In this document: positions 12,425 to 24,100 of the stretch, one piece after another | Position numbering within the stretch: the first letter of the stretch is position 1 | Layout: the number at the start of each line of letters is the position of its first letter | NCBI GenBank assembly: GCA_023333565.1 | Contig: JAJKFH010002994.1 | Location: 372,001 to 436,000, forward strand | Length of the DNA stretch: 64,000 nucleotides | Direction: 5' to 3' | From: Puffinus mauretanicus | Taxonomy: Eukaryota > Chordata > Aves > Procellariiformes > Procellariidae | Position numbers and translations under genes: made by a program | The notes under the pieces: generated by a model | Databases searched by the model: none | What the model was told of the DNA's origin: nothing | Seen by the model: only the letters and a program-made list of their open reading frames with translations

Positions 12425-14854
12425 AAATAAAATTAATTTATTCTACAGAACAGTAAACTCTTCCAGACTCTTCCCTATTTACAAATTAACATTTTTGCTT
12501 GCAGACCATTGCTCCCCCCTCCTTTTCCTATCCTGTGACACAGAAGGTGAAAAATCAGCCAACATTTGAAGGTCTGTAAGGCAGTGCTCCCATCCACAAT
12601 CACCTGGCCCGTTGGGACCTCAGTGAAGAACAAAAGTGACGATGTCTGTGCCACATCGGGAGGTCCCTCCTCATTCACCGTGCGTGTGAAGGAAGCAGGT
12701 CCATATTAAACCCATCACCCAAGAGCATCTGGCCTCTCCCCGCTCCTCTGAGCTGGGTTTTAGCTGTGCTGAGGAAGGAGAAATACCCCCGCCAACGCAA
12801 ACTGCTCCCGCTGCCCTCTGAAGGACCACGTGTTTGGGGAGAAGGTGGCATTTGCTGCAGGAATGAGATCCACCAGCCCTTGTCTCATGCACCCACGGGC
12901 CAGAAAGGCAGCTTTCACATCGCAGGAGGAGGCAAAGAGCCTTGGAGACACCTTCCCTGCCCTCTTGAAGTGGGAGAGACAAGCGACTCCAGCGCCGAGG
13001 ACATGCTTTGACAGCTCAGGAAAGAAGGCACCCAAAAAAAAAAAAAGTTTGACCCAACCCAAAACTCCAGGCAAATTCAAGGGCTTTTGTGCTAGGTTGT
13101 GGCTTGGCTCATACCTCTCTTTGCACTAAGTGGTAACTTCTAGCTGGGTATGGTGGGGTCCGCCCTACCTGGACACCTACCAGAGACTTCAAAGCCACCT
13201 CGCTCAGGTCCTGCTAGCACTGCCACCCAGGCCTGGCAGCAACACGAGGAGCCAGGAGTCCTGGCGATGGGGAAGACAAACTGCGTGAGGCAAACAAGCA
13301 CTTTGTCTGCAAGCAAAGCTGCGCTTTCGGAGGGTCTCCCACCCCACACGAGGCACATAACCCTGGTAAGCAGCCCGGCCTGTAAAACCACCCTAAGGGC
13401 TTCAGTGACCTGTAGGAAAAGCATCACCAACATAGTGCATTCCTGGCCACAGCGGGGTTCTGCTCTACGCTCTCTTCCAGGGCTCTCCTCTACCAGGGGA
13501 CCTACTTTTTCTGCTATAGATGCATGTGGCTGCACTATCAGAATGCCACCGAGAAGCGGTGACCACTGCAGTGCCTGGTCCTTCCCGGCAGCAGTGCTGC
13601 TACAGCTGTCGCTGGCAAGGTTTTACATCTGCCAGGGAGGGACTTCAGCCATCGGCGAGGGCAATCCTGCCTGTCGCTGCAGTCAGCCTGGCCTGGCCCC
13701 TCCGTGTCAGCTAGCTGTTCACCCACCTGGCAGCAGCCCCATTCCTTTTACTCTTCCTCGGCATTTCTATTTCTCTAAGAAAAAAAAAAAAAATAACCTT
13801 CAATAGCATCTACTGAAGATGTGTAGTGTTTTCCTTCCCGGGAGCCCAGCTGAGCACCTGCAGGGTGAGGCTGCCCCTCACCTCCGGACACAGCCCCTGG
13901 CCTCTGCCGGACCCCCCCGAGCCATCCCGAATGACTAACGACTGATGCAAAGCGGGGGTGTTGTCATATTTTTCAAGGTTTGCCTTGAGCAATGGAAAAC
14001 AGTGCCTAGCTGCGGTAGAGAGAAGGCAGAAGGCTGAGCTGATGCCCTTGCGGAGAGCTTAGGTTTTAAAAAAGCAAGGAAGAGAGGGAGGAAGAAAGAG
14101 GTTATCCAGGCACCCTCCGCAGGTACAGCAAGGAGAGAAAGGACAAAGGAACAGAAATGGCAGGAAAGCAGGAAAAACCTTCCTCAAATGCGATGCATCA
14201 AGCTTTGGAAAAAACCTTCTCCTGGCAGAGGCTGGGAAACACGTGCCCCAGAGGGAGCCTGAAAGCCTGGATAAACCCTCACGCCTCTGCAGCGGTGCCC
14301 TCTCGGGCGCGTGGATCTATGTGCGAGAAAAGCCTCTGCGTGAGGATCTGCCACTCACTCCCACCATCATCCTGAAATGCCAGAGCCCCTCGGCAGCTGG
14401 TTTGCGGGGCAATGGTGCCAGAAGGGATGTTGGCCACGCTGGGCTGTCACCCCAGAGGGGACGTGCCGAGGTGCTTTGGCTGGAGGAAGGAGCCCATCAC
14501 AGCTTCGTGTTGCCATCCCAGGAGGGGCTTCCCGAGGGAGGAGATGCAGGGAGCCCGGCTCAGCCCCAGGAGAGCTCTTGGTCCAGAGGGAAAGGGAAGA
14601 GGCTGCAAGCTCCGAAATGGCACTGACGCTTTCAGCCTCCTAAACCCCCAGCGCTGCCCCAACCTCAGGGCTGGCGCCGGGTCCAGCCGGGACATCGCCC
14701 GCCGCTCACACAGCTCCCAAAAGTGGCAGGGAACAAGAACATCATCCCGGCTAGGTTGCTGGTGGTGGCAGGAGGAGGCGGTGAGGCTGGTGCAGCAGTG
14801 AGGGGCACGGGTGCCCCGCATCCCCCCGCCATCCAGCCCCCAGGCGTGGGGGGC
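12425..14854 (-). other. SH2B2: Candidate SH2B2 3' UTR ending at an AATAAA
   Basis: This region follows the SH2B2 stop codon. The first well-placed minus-strand polyadenylation signal is AATAAA at 12437-12442, followed after about 12 bases by a genomic A-run (T's at 12412-12424 on the plus strand). An upstream or alternative site is possible, and the A-run could instead mark an old retroposed tail. No coding potential was recognised. Confidence 0.4.
12437..12442 (-). terminator. SH2B2: Putative polyadenylation signal (AATAAA) for SH2B2
   Basis: A canonical AATAAA hexamer on the minus strand, about 2.4 kb past the SH2B2 stop, in an AT-rich patch. No clear GU-rich downstream element is visible, so the assignment is tentative. 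Confidence 0.35.
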
Positions 14855-15168
14855 TCAGTAGAAGGAGTATTGGTTTTCCACCGCCCGGGTCCGGCTCCGG
14901 GCACCATCAGCCTCGTGATAGTCCTCGGCACTGGCGGCGGGCGGCTCCGGCCGGCGCTCAGCACTGTCGCTGCGGCTCCGGGGACCTAGGGCACCCTCCA
15001 GGCGGTGGTAGGGTGCAGGGATGGTGACAGCGGGGGCCACGGCCACCCCCTCGGCAGGTGGCAGGGCCGGTGGGCCAGTGGGTGCTGTGCTGCAGAAGTA
15101 GTGCGGGGGTGGCAGGTCGACCCGGCAGCCCGGCGGCTGCGACACGAGGGCTGGTGGGGGGCCGGCGT
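14855..15168 (-). CDS. SH2B2: SH2B2 coding exon 8, C-terminal tail with CBL-binding tyrosine
   Basis: Completes Asp567 and encodes residues 568-670, then TGA at 14857-14855. The tail is Pro/Ala-rich, keeps the RSRSDSAER motif and ends in [10 protein letters not shown]. Known from the family: phosphorylation of the Tyr in that motif recruits the CBL TKB domain. The acceptor is TCCTTGCAG. Confidence 0.95.
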
Positions 15169-18100
15169 CTGCAAGGAAGACAGGAGCTTGACCCCTCCAA
15201 TGCTGCCTGGGGGCTCAGCCCCTCCTCTCCTCACCTCCGCACCTTTCCACACCCACCCTCTCCCTTGCTTACTCTCTCCATCCTTGACCCTCTCCTTCCC
15301 CAACCCTCCTTGCCCACCCTCTCCCAGCATAGTGGGATGCTCCGCCGAGCCCCGCAGACCCCTCTGCTCCTCTCCTGCTCAAGCCAGGGGACTGACACCC
15401 ACAGCCGGGGACACACGGGTCACCCCAGCACAGCCCTGCTGCTGTGTGGTCCTCCCTGCCCACCTTCAATGGGATAACGCCCACTTGGGGCATCTCCAGA
15501 GCCACACGCACCGACACGGGCACAGCTTTAGGGAGGAGGTGGTGGAGGAATCCCAGGGATCAGTCCCTTTTGGGTCCACACGAGATCCCGGCCCTAACAC
15601 GAACCCAGCCCTCCGCATGCCGCCGTGCCCCCCACCCAGCCCTGGCACCTACCGGGCAGCGGGCTCTGGGCCACGACGTAGCTGCGGAGGGTGATGTCTG
15701 CCGCGCCACCCGACTCGAGGGGGATGGGGTGCGTGTGGAAATGGCGCAGCATGTCGAAGATGGTCTGGAACCAGAGGTGCTGCACGTGGCACTGCCCGCT
15801 CTCGTTCAGCGACAGGCGGAGGTGCTGCAAGTGCAGGGGGCCAGCGGGTGAGCTGGGGATTGCAAGGGTGAGATTCACCCTTGAAATCAGCAGAAGGAGC
15901 CACCTCCACCAGCTAAGGGAGGTTTGCTCGTAACATATAACTGTTATTTTTTCCCTGCCTGGCCGGGAGAGTCTCCTGCTGCAGGGTGTTTCTTGCAAAA
16001 CCCCACTCGCTGCAGCCCCGGGAGAAGTTTGTCCCCTCCTGGTGATGAACACGGTACAGAAGCAGCCAGAGAAGGGTGGCTGGGTGCAGCCGGGGGGGCT
16101 GCGGCTCCAATCCTGATAACACAGACAGCCTAGGGAAGCCCACAGCCCCCCTGAATTACTTCTTGCGGGAGAGGTGACAAGACCAGGCCGTTATATCTCA
16201 ACCCCTCGCAGCGTGTGCCCTCTGATAGAAAAGGGACCCAGCAGAAAACTACACGTGGGTTGGTTTTTTTATAGTGCATCCGTGTACTTCAGGACATGGA
16301 GCGGACAAGAAGAGGGCAGGGGATGATGTGCTGGGCTACGCTGGGCTCCTGTGGGGGATTTAACCTTATGCCCGCAGGCACTGATCCAGCTGGGAAAGCG
16401 CTGATGGGGCTGGGCAGGGTGCAGAGGGGGGGGACCACGCAGGTGGTCCCGAGGGACGCCCTGCCGGGGTGCAGCTCCCCGCAGAGCTGCTGCGTTTGGG
16501 GTCACCGCATGGCACCCGCTTGCTCACAGAGCCCCAGCAGGGTGGGAAGGAGCCCGGGGTGCTGCGCAGGGCTGGCACAAATATTCAGGGAGAAGCAGAG
16601 GACACCCACCTTCGCTTTGCCCTGGAAGTTGAAGGTCAGCACGTACTCGCCCGGCCGCGTTTCGCTCTGCCGGATGACGAACAAGCCGTGGCTCCGGGCA
16701 CCCCCGAAGAGCACCAGCTGAGCCGCCTTGATCCGCGAGAGAGTCCCGTGGAACCAGGGGAAGTCGGAGAGGTTGATCTCCGCCTCCACCTCGCTGTCCT
16801 CCCCTGGCCGCAGGGACAGCAGGCTTTTAGGGAGCACCCGGACATCGCCCTCTCCCACCCCTTCCTCCTCTCCCTCCGTGCACCCCCAAGAGTGAGGTGC
16901 TGGGGTCGCATCCTGCATCCCGGTACCTGCGAGATGCCCGCCGGCTGCAGGGGAGGACTCCAGCGTCTGCAGGAAGCTCTCCAGTGGGACGTGGGTGAGG
17001 AGCTCCCCCAGCGAGTCCCTGCCGCGGCCGTGGGGCGCGGGGACGGCGGTGGCCGTGGTGGTGTTGTGAGCGCCGGGCAGGGCACATCTGTCTGGCAGCC
17101 TGGGCACATCTGGAAGGGAATTTGTAGAGGGATGGGCTCATGGCTTGGCATCACTGGACAGGGCTTGGGGGCTGTCCTGCTCCAAAGGCCACTGCGCTGG
17201 AGCACCCTGGGCTCTCGGAGACATCTCAGGGCTAGGTTATGGCTCTGGCCGCAGCTCAGGGGACTCCCTTTCAGCCTGGACTGGGTTTCCTTCCCCCGGT
17301 GCGACCGGGATGAGGGACATGGATGTGTCTTGGTTGGGCACGGAGACAGGGTAGGGCTGTGCAGGTGGAGGCTGCTCGCTGGGACCCGGAGACCCCAGTG
17401 CCTGCAGACGGGGACTAGATTTTCAACACGTACCAGGATGTACAGGGGCAACGTTGATGTTCCCAGGGTGGGGGCTAGCATGAAGAACAGGAAGGTGATA
17501 GAAGATCCATCCCCACAGCACCTGCTTCAGGCTCCTTCACTTTATCGCTGGCAGGATCTGGCCCCCACCCAAACCAGAGCTGGCACCCGGAGACACCCAC
17601 CCTCCCCGGCGGGTGTTCTTCCCAGACGTAGGTCCTTACCATCAGCCAGGAACTCGCAGCTGCAGGAGGACGCCCTGCCCGGCAGACAGGCTCCCTGCGC
17701 GCAGGACGCCAGCTCGATGTCGTCCCCGCTGTCCCTGGGGGGAGAGCGCAGAGCAGACAGTCACACGCCAGCCGCCCCGCTGCAGGGATGCGCACAGGAC
17801 ACCTCTGCTCACGGGCACGCGACGGGGACTCTTGACCAAACGAAATTCCAGCTGTGATCCGGGAGCGCAGCCCGATGCTCCTCGCTTCCTCCCAGAGGGG
17901 CTGCCGCGGACAGAAGTGGCCGCAGCATCGAGAGGCAGAGCGGCTGGCACAACAACGTGGCCTTTTGGGGGTGAGATACCGGTGTGAGGGGGGGATTAAA
18001 CCCTATGTGGGTCACAGCAGCTGGTCCTAGCTGCAGTATTTTGCTGCAACCTTGTTGGTTTGGATGGAAATCTGTTCCCTTGACTTTCAGCGCTTTGCTT

Positions 18101-21100
18101 TGCAAGACATACATAGATGCACGCACACTCCCACCACCAACTTCCACCCAAGGGTGCTTTTGCTTTCACCCTCCACGAAGGGAATTACCAACCCGCGTCC
18201 CCAAAGGACACCAAAAAACCAAGCCGGGAGGCCCAGAGTGAGAGAGCAAGCGGGAGCAGAGCAAGGTGGGGGCCGCAGCGGTGCAGCCCCCATGCAGAGC
18301 AGCCCTGCTGCCCGACCCCTGCCCATGCACTTCAGCACCCTTCTTGCGCAAGCCCCCCCACTTGCTCCACAGCCTATTTTTATCCTGGCCGCCGGCAAGA
18401 GCCCGGTGCTGCCGGAGCTGCCCGCGGCACTCGGCTACTCTTGCTTAACAGCGGCCACGTGGGCACAGGCAGCGAGGAAGCGGCTGCGTTAGCAGTAACG
18501 GCTCACGAGGGAGCTGCTGAATTATTTAGTGGCCAGTAAGTGAATCAGCCATTGGGAGTCATTCAGCTGCAGCCGGTTAAAAACAAGAAGGGAGGAAGGA
18601 AACCAAAACCAACGGCGCTTTGCAGAAAAGCCGTCGACGGGCGCTCACGCAACGGCTCCAGCGTGCAGCCCTTGGCAAAAGCATCAGGAGCTGATTGAAA
18701 ATTCGTTCTTGGCACCGAGCGTGTGTGTCGCTGTATTAAACAGCTCATTATTATTTGCTCTGGAGTTCATTATTATTTGCTTTACAGTCACGTCCGGAGA
18801 CCAAAGCGGGACTGCGCTGGGTGCTAAGCAAATATAAAAGGCTGGGAGGCTGCTGGCGGCAGAGCGAGGGGCTGGCGCAGGGCTGCCGGTGCCTTCTGCA
18901 GCGGCTCGAGGCGAGCACGGCCGCGGCGCTCAGCTCCGGCTGGAAAATCGGCACCGAAACACGCACTGGGAGAAAAAGGGATGTGTTTTCCAGCCTCGCC
19001 TCCGTCAGCAGCCCAGCCTCAGCATCGCTTCTTGAATTATATATTTCAAAAAGCAGCAAAAGGAGCTGAAGGAGCACAGATCTGGAGTCCATTAGTGTAT
19101 CCTCCCTGCGACATGCAGCCTCCGCCGTGACCAGCCCTGCAGCCCCCGAACTGCATCTCTCCGGCAGAAGGGGGCAAAGGCAGCCCGGCAGCAGCTGGAG
19201 CCTCCCCAAGCTCCTGTTCCAGGTTTGCTCGAGGTTTTCACCTCTGCAAGCTTGGGCACCTTGTTTTTCCAAAACTGTGCCAAGAAGGGCAGCGCCGGGG
19301 TTTCCCCGGAGCCTGGGGAGCGCCTGATCCTGCCTCCCCGGGACTGGGCCCATCTGAGCCAGCTGGAAGGCAGCAGCGCCGGGCACGCGAACCTCCCTGC
19401 GGCGTAACCCAATGCATGGGCCGATGAAAAAGCAGATGAGAAGTTTTGGCAGAGTCGGTGCGACTCCAGTGACAGCATTAATACCACGGTAATAGAAACA
19501 TAAATAAATCGATATAGCCAGCAGAATCTTAAATATACCATAGATGCTGGACTGGAAAAAAGCATAGAAAATAGCTCAAATATAGTATAAAAACTTCAGA
19601 GGGTGGGTGTTAGGAGCTTCTCGTGTTGAGGGCTACATTCCCGGGTCACCTGCCTCCGCCTGGCCGAGGCGACAGGGAGCAGGAAAGGGCGAGCAAGCGG
19701 CCAGCGCCCTGCGAGGCTGCACCTCTGGCACACACAGGCTGCTAACTTTGCCTCCCGACTTCTGCTGGTGTGAGTCTGGGACTTTCTGTAATAACCCACG
19801 GAGCAAAAAAATTGCATCAGAGGTAATAACCCGCGCTCGAGGGCACGGCCCCCGCACAGCACCCTCCTCCAGGCAGCCTTACCCAGGATCGATGCAGTCC
19901 TGGATATCTGCCACCCAGGAGTGCTTCTGCAGGGAGTCGATGGTCTCCAGGATGTACTCGGCCCCGTTCTCCACCTGCAGGCAATGCGGGACAGCGTCAG
20001 GCTGCGGCCGGGGTCCCACCGCCCTCCCGGGGCAAAGCACACCCCATAACCCAGCTGCCCCCCCCCTCCCCATTCACCTGCTGCTATTAAATAGCACCTT
20101 GCTTGAACAGGGGGGGTTAAGTGCTCCCAGCAAAGGGGTGCCGAGGGGTGACCCACAGAGATGCTTTGGTGTGTCCGAGCGTGACCCCTGACCAAAGCCA
20201 GGGCTCGGAGGAAAACCCCCACCCCACCTTTATCAGCAAATGTATCACAAAGTTTTTACAGCCTCCGTGGCAAATCCAGACCTGGCCGGCGGCATCGGGG
20301 GTGCACGGCACCACGCACCAGCACAGACAGCATCCCTCGCTTCTGGGGTGCCTCAGTGTCCCCCAAAAACTAGCTCTGCACAGGTAGAGCAGAAGCCATG
20401 CTGCCCTCTCACTGCCCCAAAATCCTGCTAGACCCCTAAACCCAGGAGTTTAAAACCTCTCCTTTGTTATCTTTGCTGCCTGCTGGTCCATGAGGCTTCT
20501 GATTTCTAATTGCAACAGAGTGGGAGAGAAACCTTACTTTAACAGGGAAAAAAAATAAAAATAAAAATCAGGATGCAAAAGAGCTTCCAAAATTGCAAGC
20601 CCAAAGGAGCCGGGCCTTTCTGGGGCCAGGGAGGACCCAGAAAATCCCCACATCAGCAGCGGGGCAGAGGGACTCAGAAGCCACCCCATGCGATGCTGCG
20701 TGCCTCTGGCAGGTTTCCCCGCATCCCTCCCGGACCCCTTACACATCGCGTTCCCAAGCTGGCGAGGCAGCCCCGACTCGGGGAGGGTATCGCATTGCCA
20801 GCTGAGACAACCTCCTAGCAAATTAAATTAATCACAAACAACTGAATCGCTGGCCTGAAAATAAGCAAGGCGCGCACGGAGCGGTGGCCAGCGCCTGGGC
20901 TGGGGCCGAGCAGCAATCCGCTCCCCTGCTGCAGCCCGGGGCCGTGCCCCGAGCAGAGGTGGAGGGGAGCAGCAAAGATCCCCCCCCCCGCCATCCCATT
21001 TTCTTTAACCAGAGCAAAGGAGCCTCTCCGGCTTTCCGAGAGCAATGCATGAAGCTGGTGTGGGAGACGGGGCTGCTCTCTCATGCGGAGCATGACAGCA

Positions 21101-24100
21101 AGCGAAGCACGTGCAGGGCTTGGGTATTTTGCAAGTGCCTGCTTGTGCAATGGAGGGAAAAAAAAGAAAAAAAAAAAAGCATGTGCTTGGTGTCCGATGG
21201 GCGGTGGGGACATGCTGCCTGCTAATTTTTAGGCAATTTGGCAGAAACTATTCCAGCGTGGCCTCCCTGAACAAGGCAGGGGCTTTTCCACCCATCATAA
21301 CCTGCCAGAGTGCGGCGTGTTGCGTGCGAAGGTTGAGATCAGGCTCGACGTCAACCCTGTACGTGGGAAGGCAGCGGGGAAACCACAGCACCCAGCTCCC
21401 TTTCTTACCCCCCTAATCCGTACCCCGACATCGAGGGGTTCTTCACCCCCTTTGCGAATCCAGCCAGCAAAGGGGGATTGCAAAAGAGCAGCCAGAAGAT
21501 GTCCCAGCAAGAAGGACTGGGAATGTTGGGAAAAAGCATCCTGTGCCGACAGCCGGGAGGGGAGGGCAAAGGCTGGCCGGGGCGGCAGGAGAGGGGCAGC
21601 AGGAGACGGGGAGCGAGCCGATGGCTCAACGGCCTCGTTCGCTGCCTCTCACTCAAGGATCGATCTCAATCAATTCACCCCGCGGCAGGGTAAGCGCCCT
21701 GGCCAGAACGGGGCAGGAGCAGGAGGGTACCTGGTCAATCAGGCATTTTCAGAGCAGCGGGGTTTGGAGCCTTCCCCAGGGTAATGAAAGAAATGGTTGA
21801 AGCAGCCACAGAGCTGTTAGCGGTGGGAGTGGAGAGCCACGTCTGGCTCCAGAAGATGGGAAGAGGGCAAGCCCAGAGCCCTCCTCCAGCAGCCAGAGAA
21901 GCCAACCCTCCCCAGGCACCCAGAAAGCACCCCGGGCGCTGAATCCCCCCAGCAGGGACCCGCCACCACCAACCCTGTCAAACCCATCTGTACTTGCTCG
22001 TGACAGCCCCAGGGACGGGAGAAGCAGTGTCACATCCTTGGCGTTGGCCACGCTTTGGACACAGATGTGACACTCCAGCAAGGCCGGGTAGCAAGACACG
22101 GTTGAGATGAGACTTGTAAGGGGATCTCGAAAACAGGATCACAAGTAGCTGATGAGCCATATTCCAAGAGCAGTTATCGATGGTTAATGGGTTATCGATG
22201 GCTAACGATCAAAGCTGAGGGATATGCTCAGAAGCTCCTTCACATCAAGGACTCTCTCCTTTTGTCCTCTTCAGTAATGATTAGGACAAAAGCAAAGAGG
22301 AGATGCCTAATCAATTCACGGATGACACCACGTTGCAAGTGTGTTGGAGGATGAGACGAGAATTCAAATGAACTTGTTGAAGCTGAGAAATGCTCTGTGG
22401 AAGAAAAAGCCCAAGCCAGCCCCCAGCTCAAGGACGTGGGTGAGCTCTGGGCTCGCACCGATCGCCGTGGGTGTCTGGGCTGGGGAACCATGACTCTGGA
22501 GCGGTTCTGCAAAAAGCAGAGTTACACCAGCGGGGTGTAACCAGAGGGGTTACATCAGCCCACAAGCTGCGTAGGAGTCAACATCGTCATCAGGGTACGA
22601 AGAAAGCAACTGGATCAACTTGGGCTGGGTAAAGAGGAAGAAGAAAGGAGAAGCCATCAAAGGAGAAACGATCCTTCCCATCCGTTCCAGCACCACGTAA
22701 GCTTTGGGGCACGCTCCCTCCAGAGCCCACAAGGAAAGTGGGGAGGACCTTGGGCTGGTCAGGCTGGAGAGAAGACGACACAAGAGGTTGGTCTTTGAGG
22801 CAGAGAAGACAACAGCTGAATTAGCCTCCATGGCCATGGTGGACACTGGCCGCAGCAGAGGCTGAGGTTGAAGAGCAAGAAGCCCTTGGGGCAGGGAGGA
22901 TGGGCTGGAGGAGGCTGCCAGTAGAAGGTGCAGGACCTTTACAAGGAGCCGGGTTTGGTGGAGAATGATTTCCCACAGGAACATGTGCTGGGGCCAGATG
23001 GGCTACCGGGCGCGGGGGCTTTCACAAAGCCAGGTTCAGTTTTTTCCCCTTCTCTGCTTTCATTTTTCTAAGCTTTTAAGCAGGTTCATTCAGCCGGGAG
23101 GCTTGGCCTCTCTACTCTGCCTTTGCCACACGCTTTTAGGGAGAAGCATCAGGGAGAGAGGTGGGTTTTTTAGCAGAGGTAGGACACAGAAATCCTCAAA
23201 ACGCTGCTCCTCCCCCACATACATGTGCTACCTCCCAGCCGGGCACATCCAACAGCTCTGATGGAGGGCAGGAGCCCATTAGCACGAGCGAGGAGGCACA
23301 GCCTCATTAGCTGGAGAGAAACGCCATCTCCAACAACACGTCCATCATCACGGCGGCACGTCGCGCCCCGAGCCGGGACCCTGCGAAATTCAGCCCCGAT
23401 CTGCCGTGACAGGCTGCTGCCTTTCAGCAGAGCAGGAGGGAGCATTAAGCTAATTAATTGCATGATACGGAAAACTCTTTCTGGAGAGAGAGACTTTCAT
23501 TCTCTGCTCATGCCCCCAGACTTGCGTGGGGTGGTTGATCCCCAGGTTGGCCCCGCACAGCCGTTCCCATCACCCCGTGTCAATGAAAAGGCCACCACGT
23601 GCCACCGATCCGGGGCAGCGGCAGTCACAAAACCAGGGGCAGCCGCACCAAAGAGCGTTTCCCCTTGCAGGTTGTCTCTGGACACTAATTTAACCCGTCT
23701 CCTGGTGACATGGAGAAGCAAAACCCCATGGTGAAAGCCAGGCAAACAGCTCGATCCCAAAAATACCCAGGCATCAGGTGGAGGTTGCATCATTTTGTAG
23801 GAGGGGGCACAACGCGGGGAGGGGAGGCAGGGATCCCACGGGGAGCGTTAATGCTGTTGGCATCTCAGCTCCAAAAACCAAGGCAACGATCCCCTTGGGT
23901 GCTGAGTACCCCTGCAGCGGGGGCTGGATGTGGGCGTACATGGGGTCCCCATCGGGATACACACCGCTGCCGCCCTGCTCTCACCTTTAGGACGAAGGTG
24001 TTGTCTTTGTCGGGCATCTCCAACGGCATGGTGGTGCGGACCTCGATGATGGCCGACAGCGGGATGCTCACCTTGGGTTTGGAAGCCTGGGGGGAAAAAA

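Larger units (their letters stand above)
15169..16926 (-). other. SH2B2: SH2B2 introns 5-7 (short C-terminal introns)
   Basis: Introns 15169-15652, 15825-16609 and 16804-16926, named by the coding exon they follow. The first contains a pyrimidine-rich plus-strand stretch (about 15205-15345). The last is only 123 bases, has no stop in the SH2B2 frame and is a multiple of three. No other feature is seen. Confidence 0.75.

Noticed and set aside
16469..17857. 462-codon plus-strand open frame
   Set aside because: It is antisense to SH2B2 coding exons 4, 5 and 6. High GC in third positions keeps the opposite strand open. No domain was recognised.
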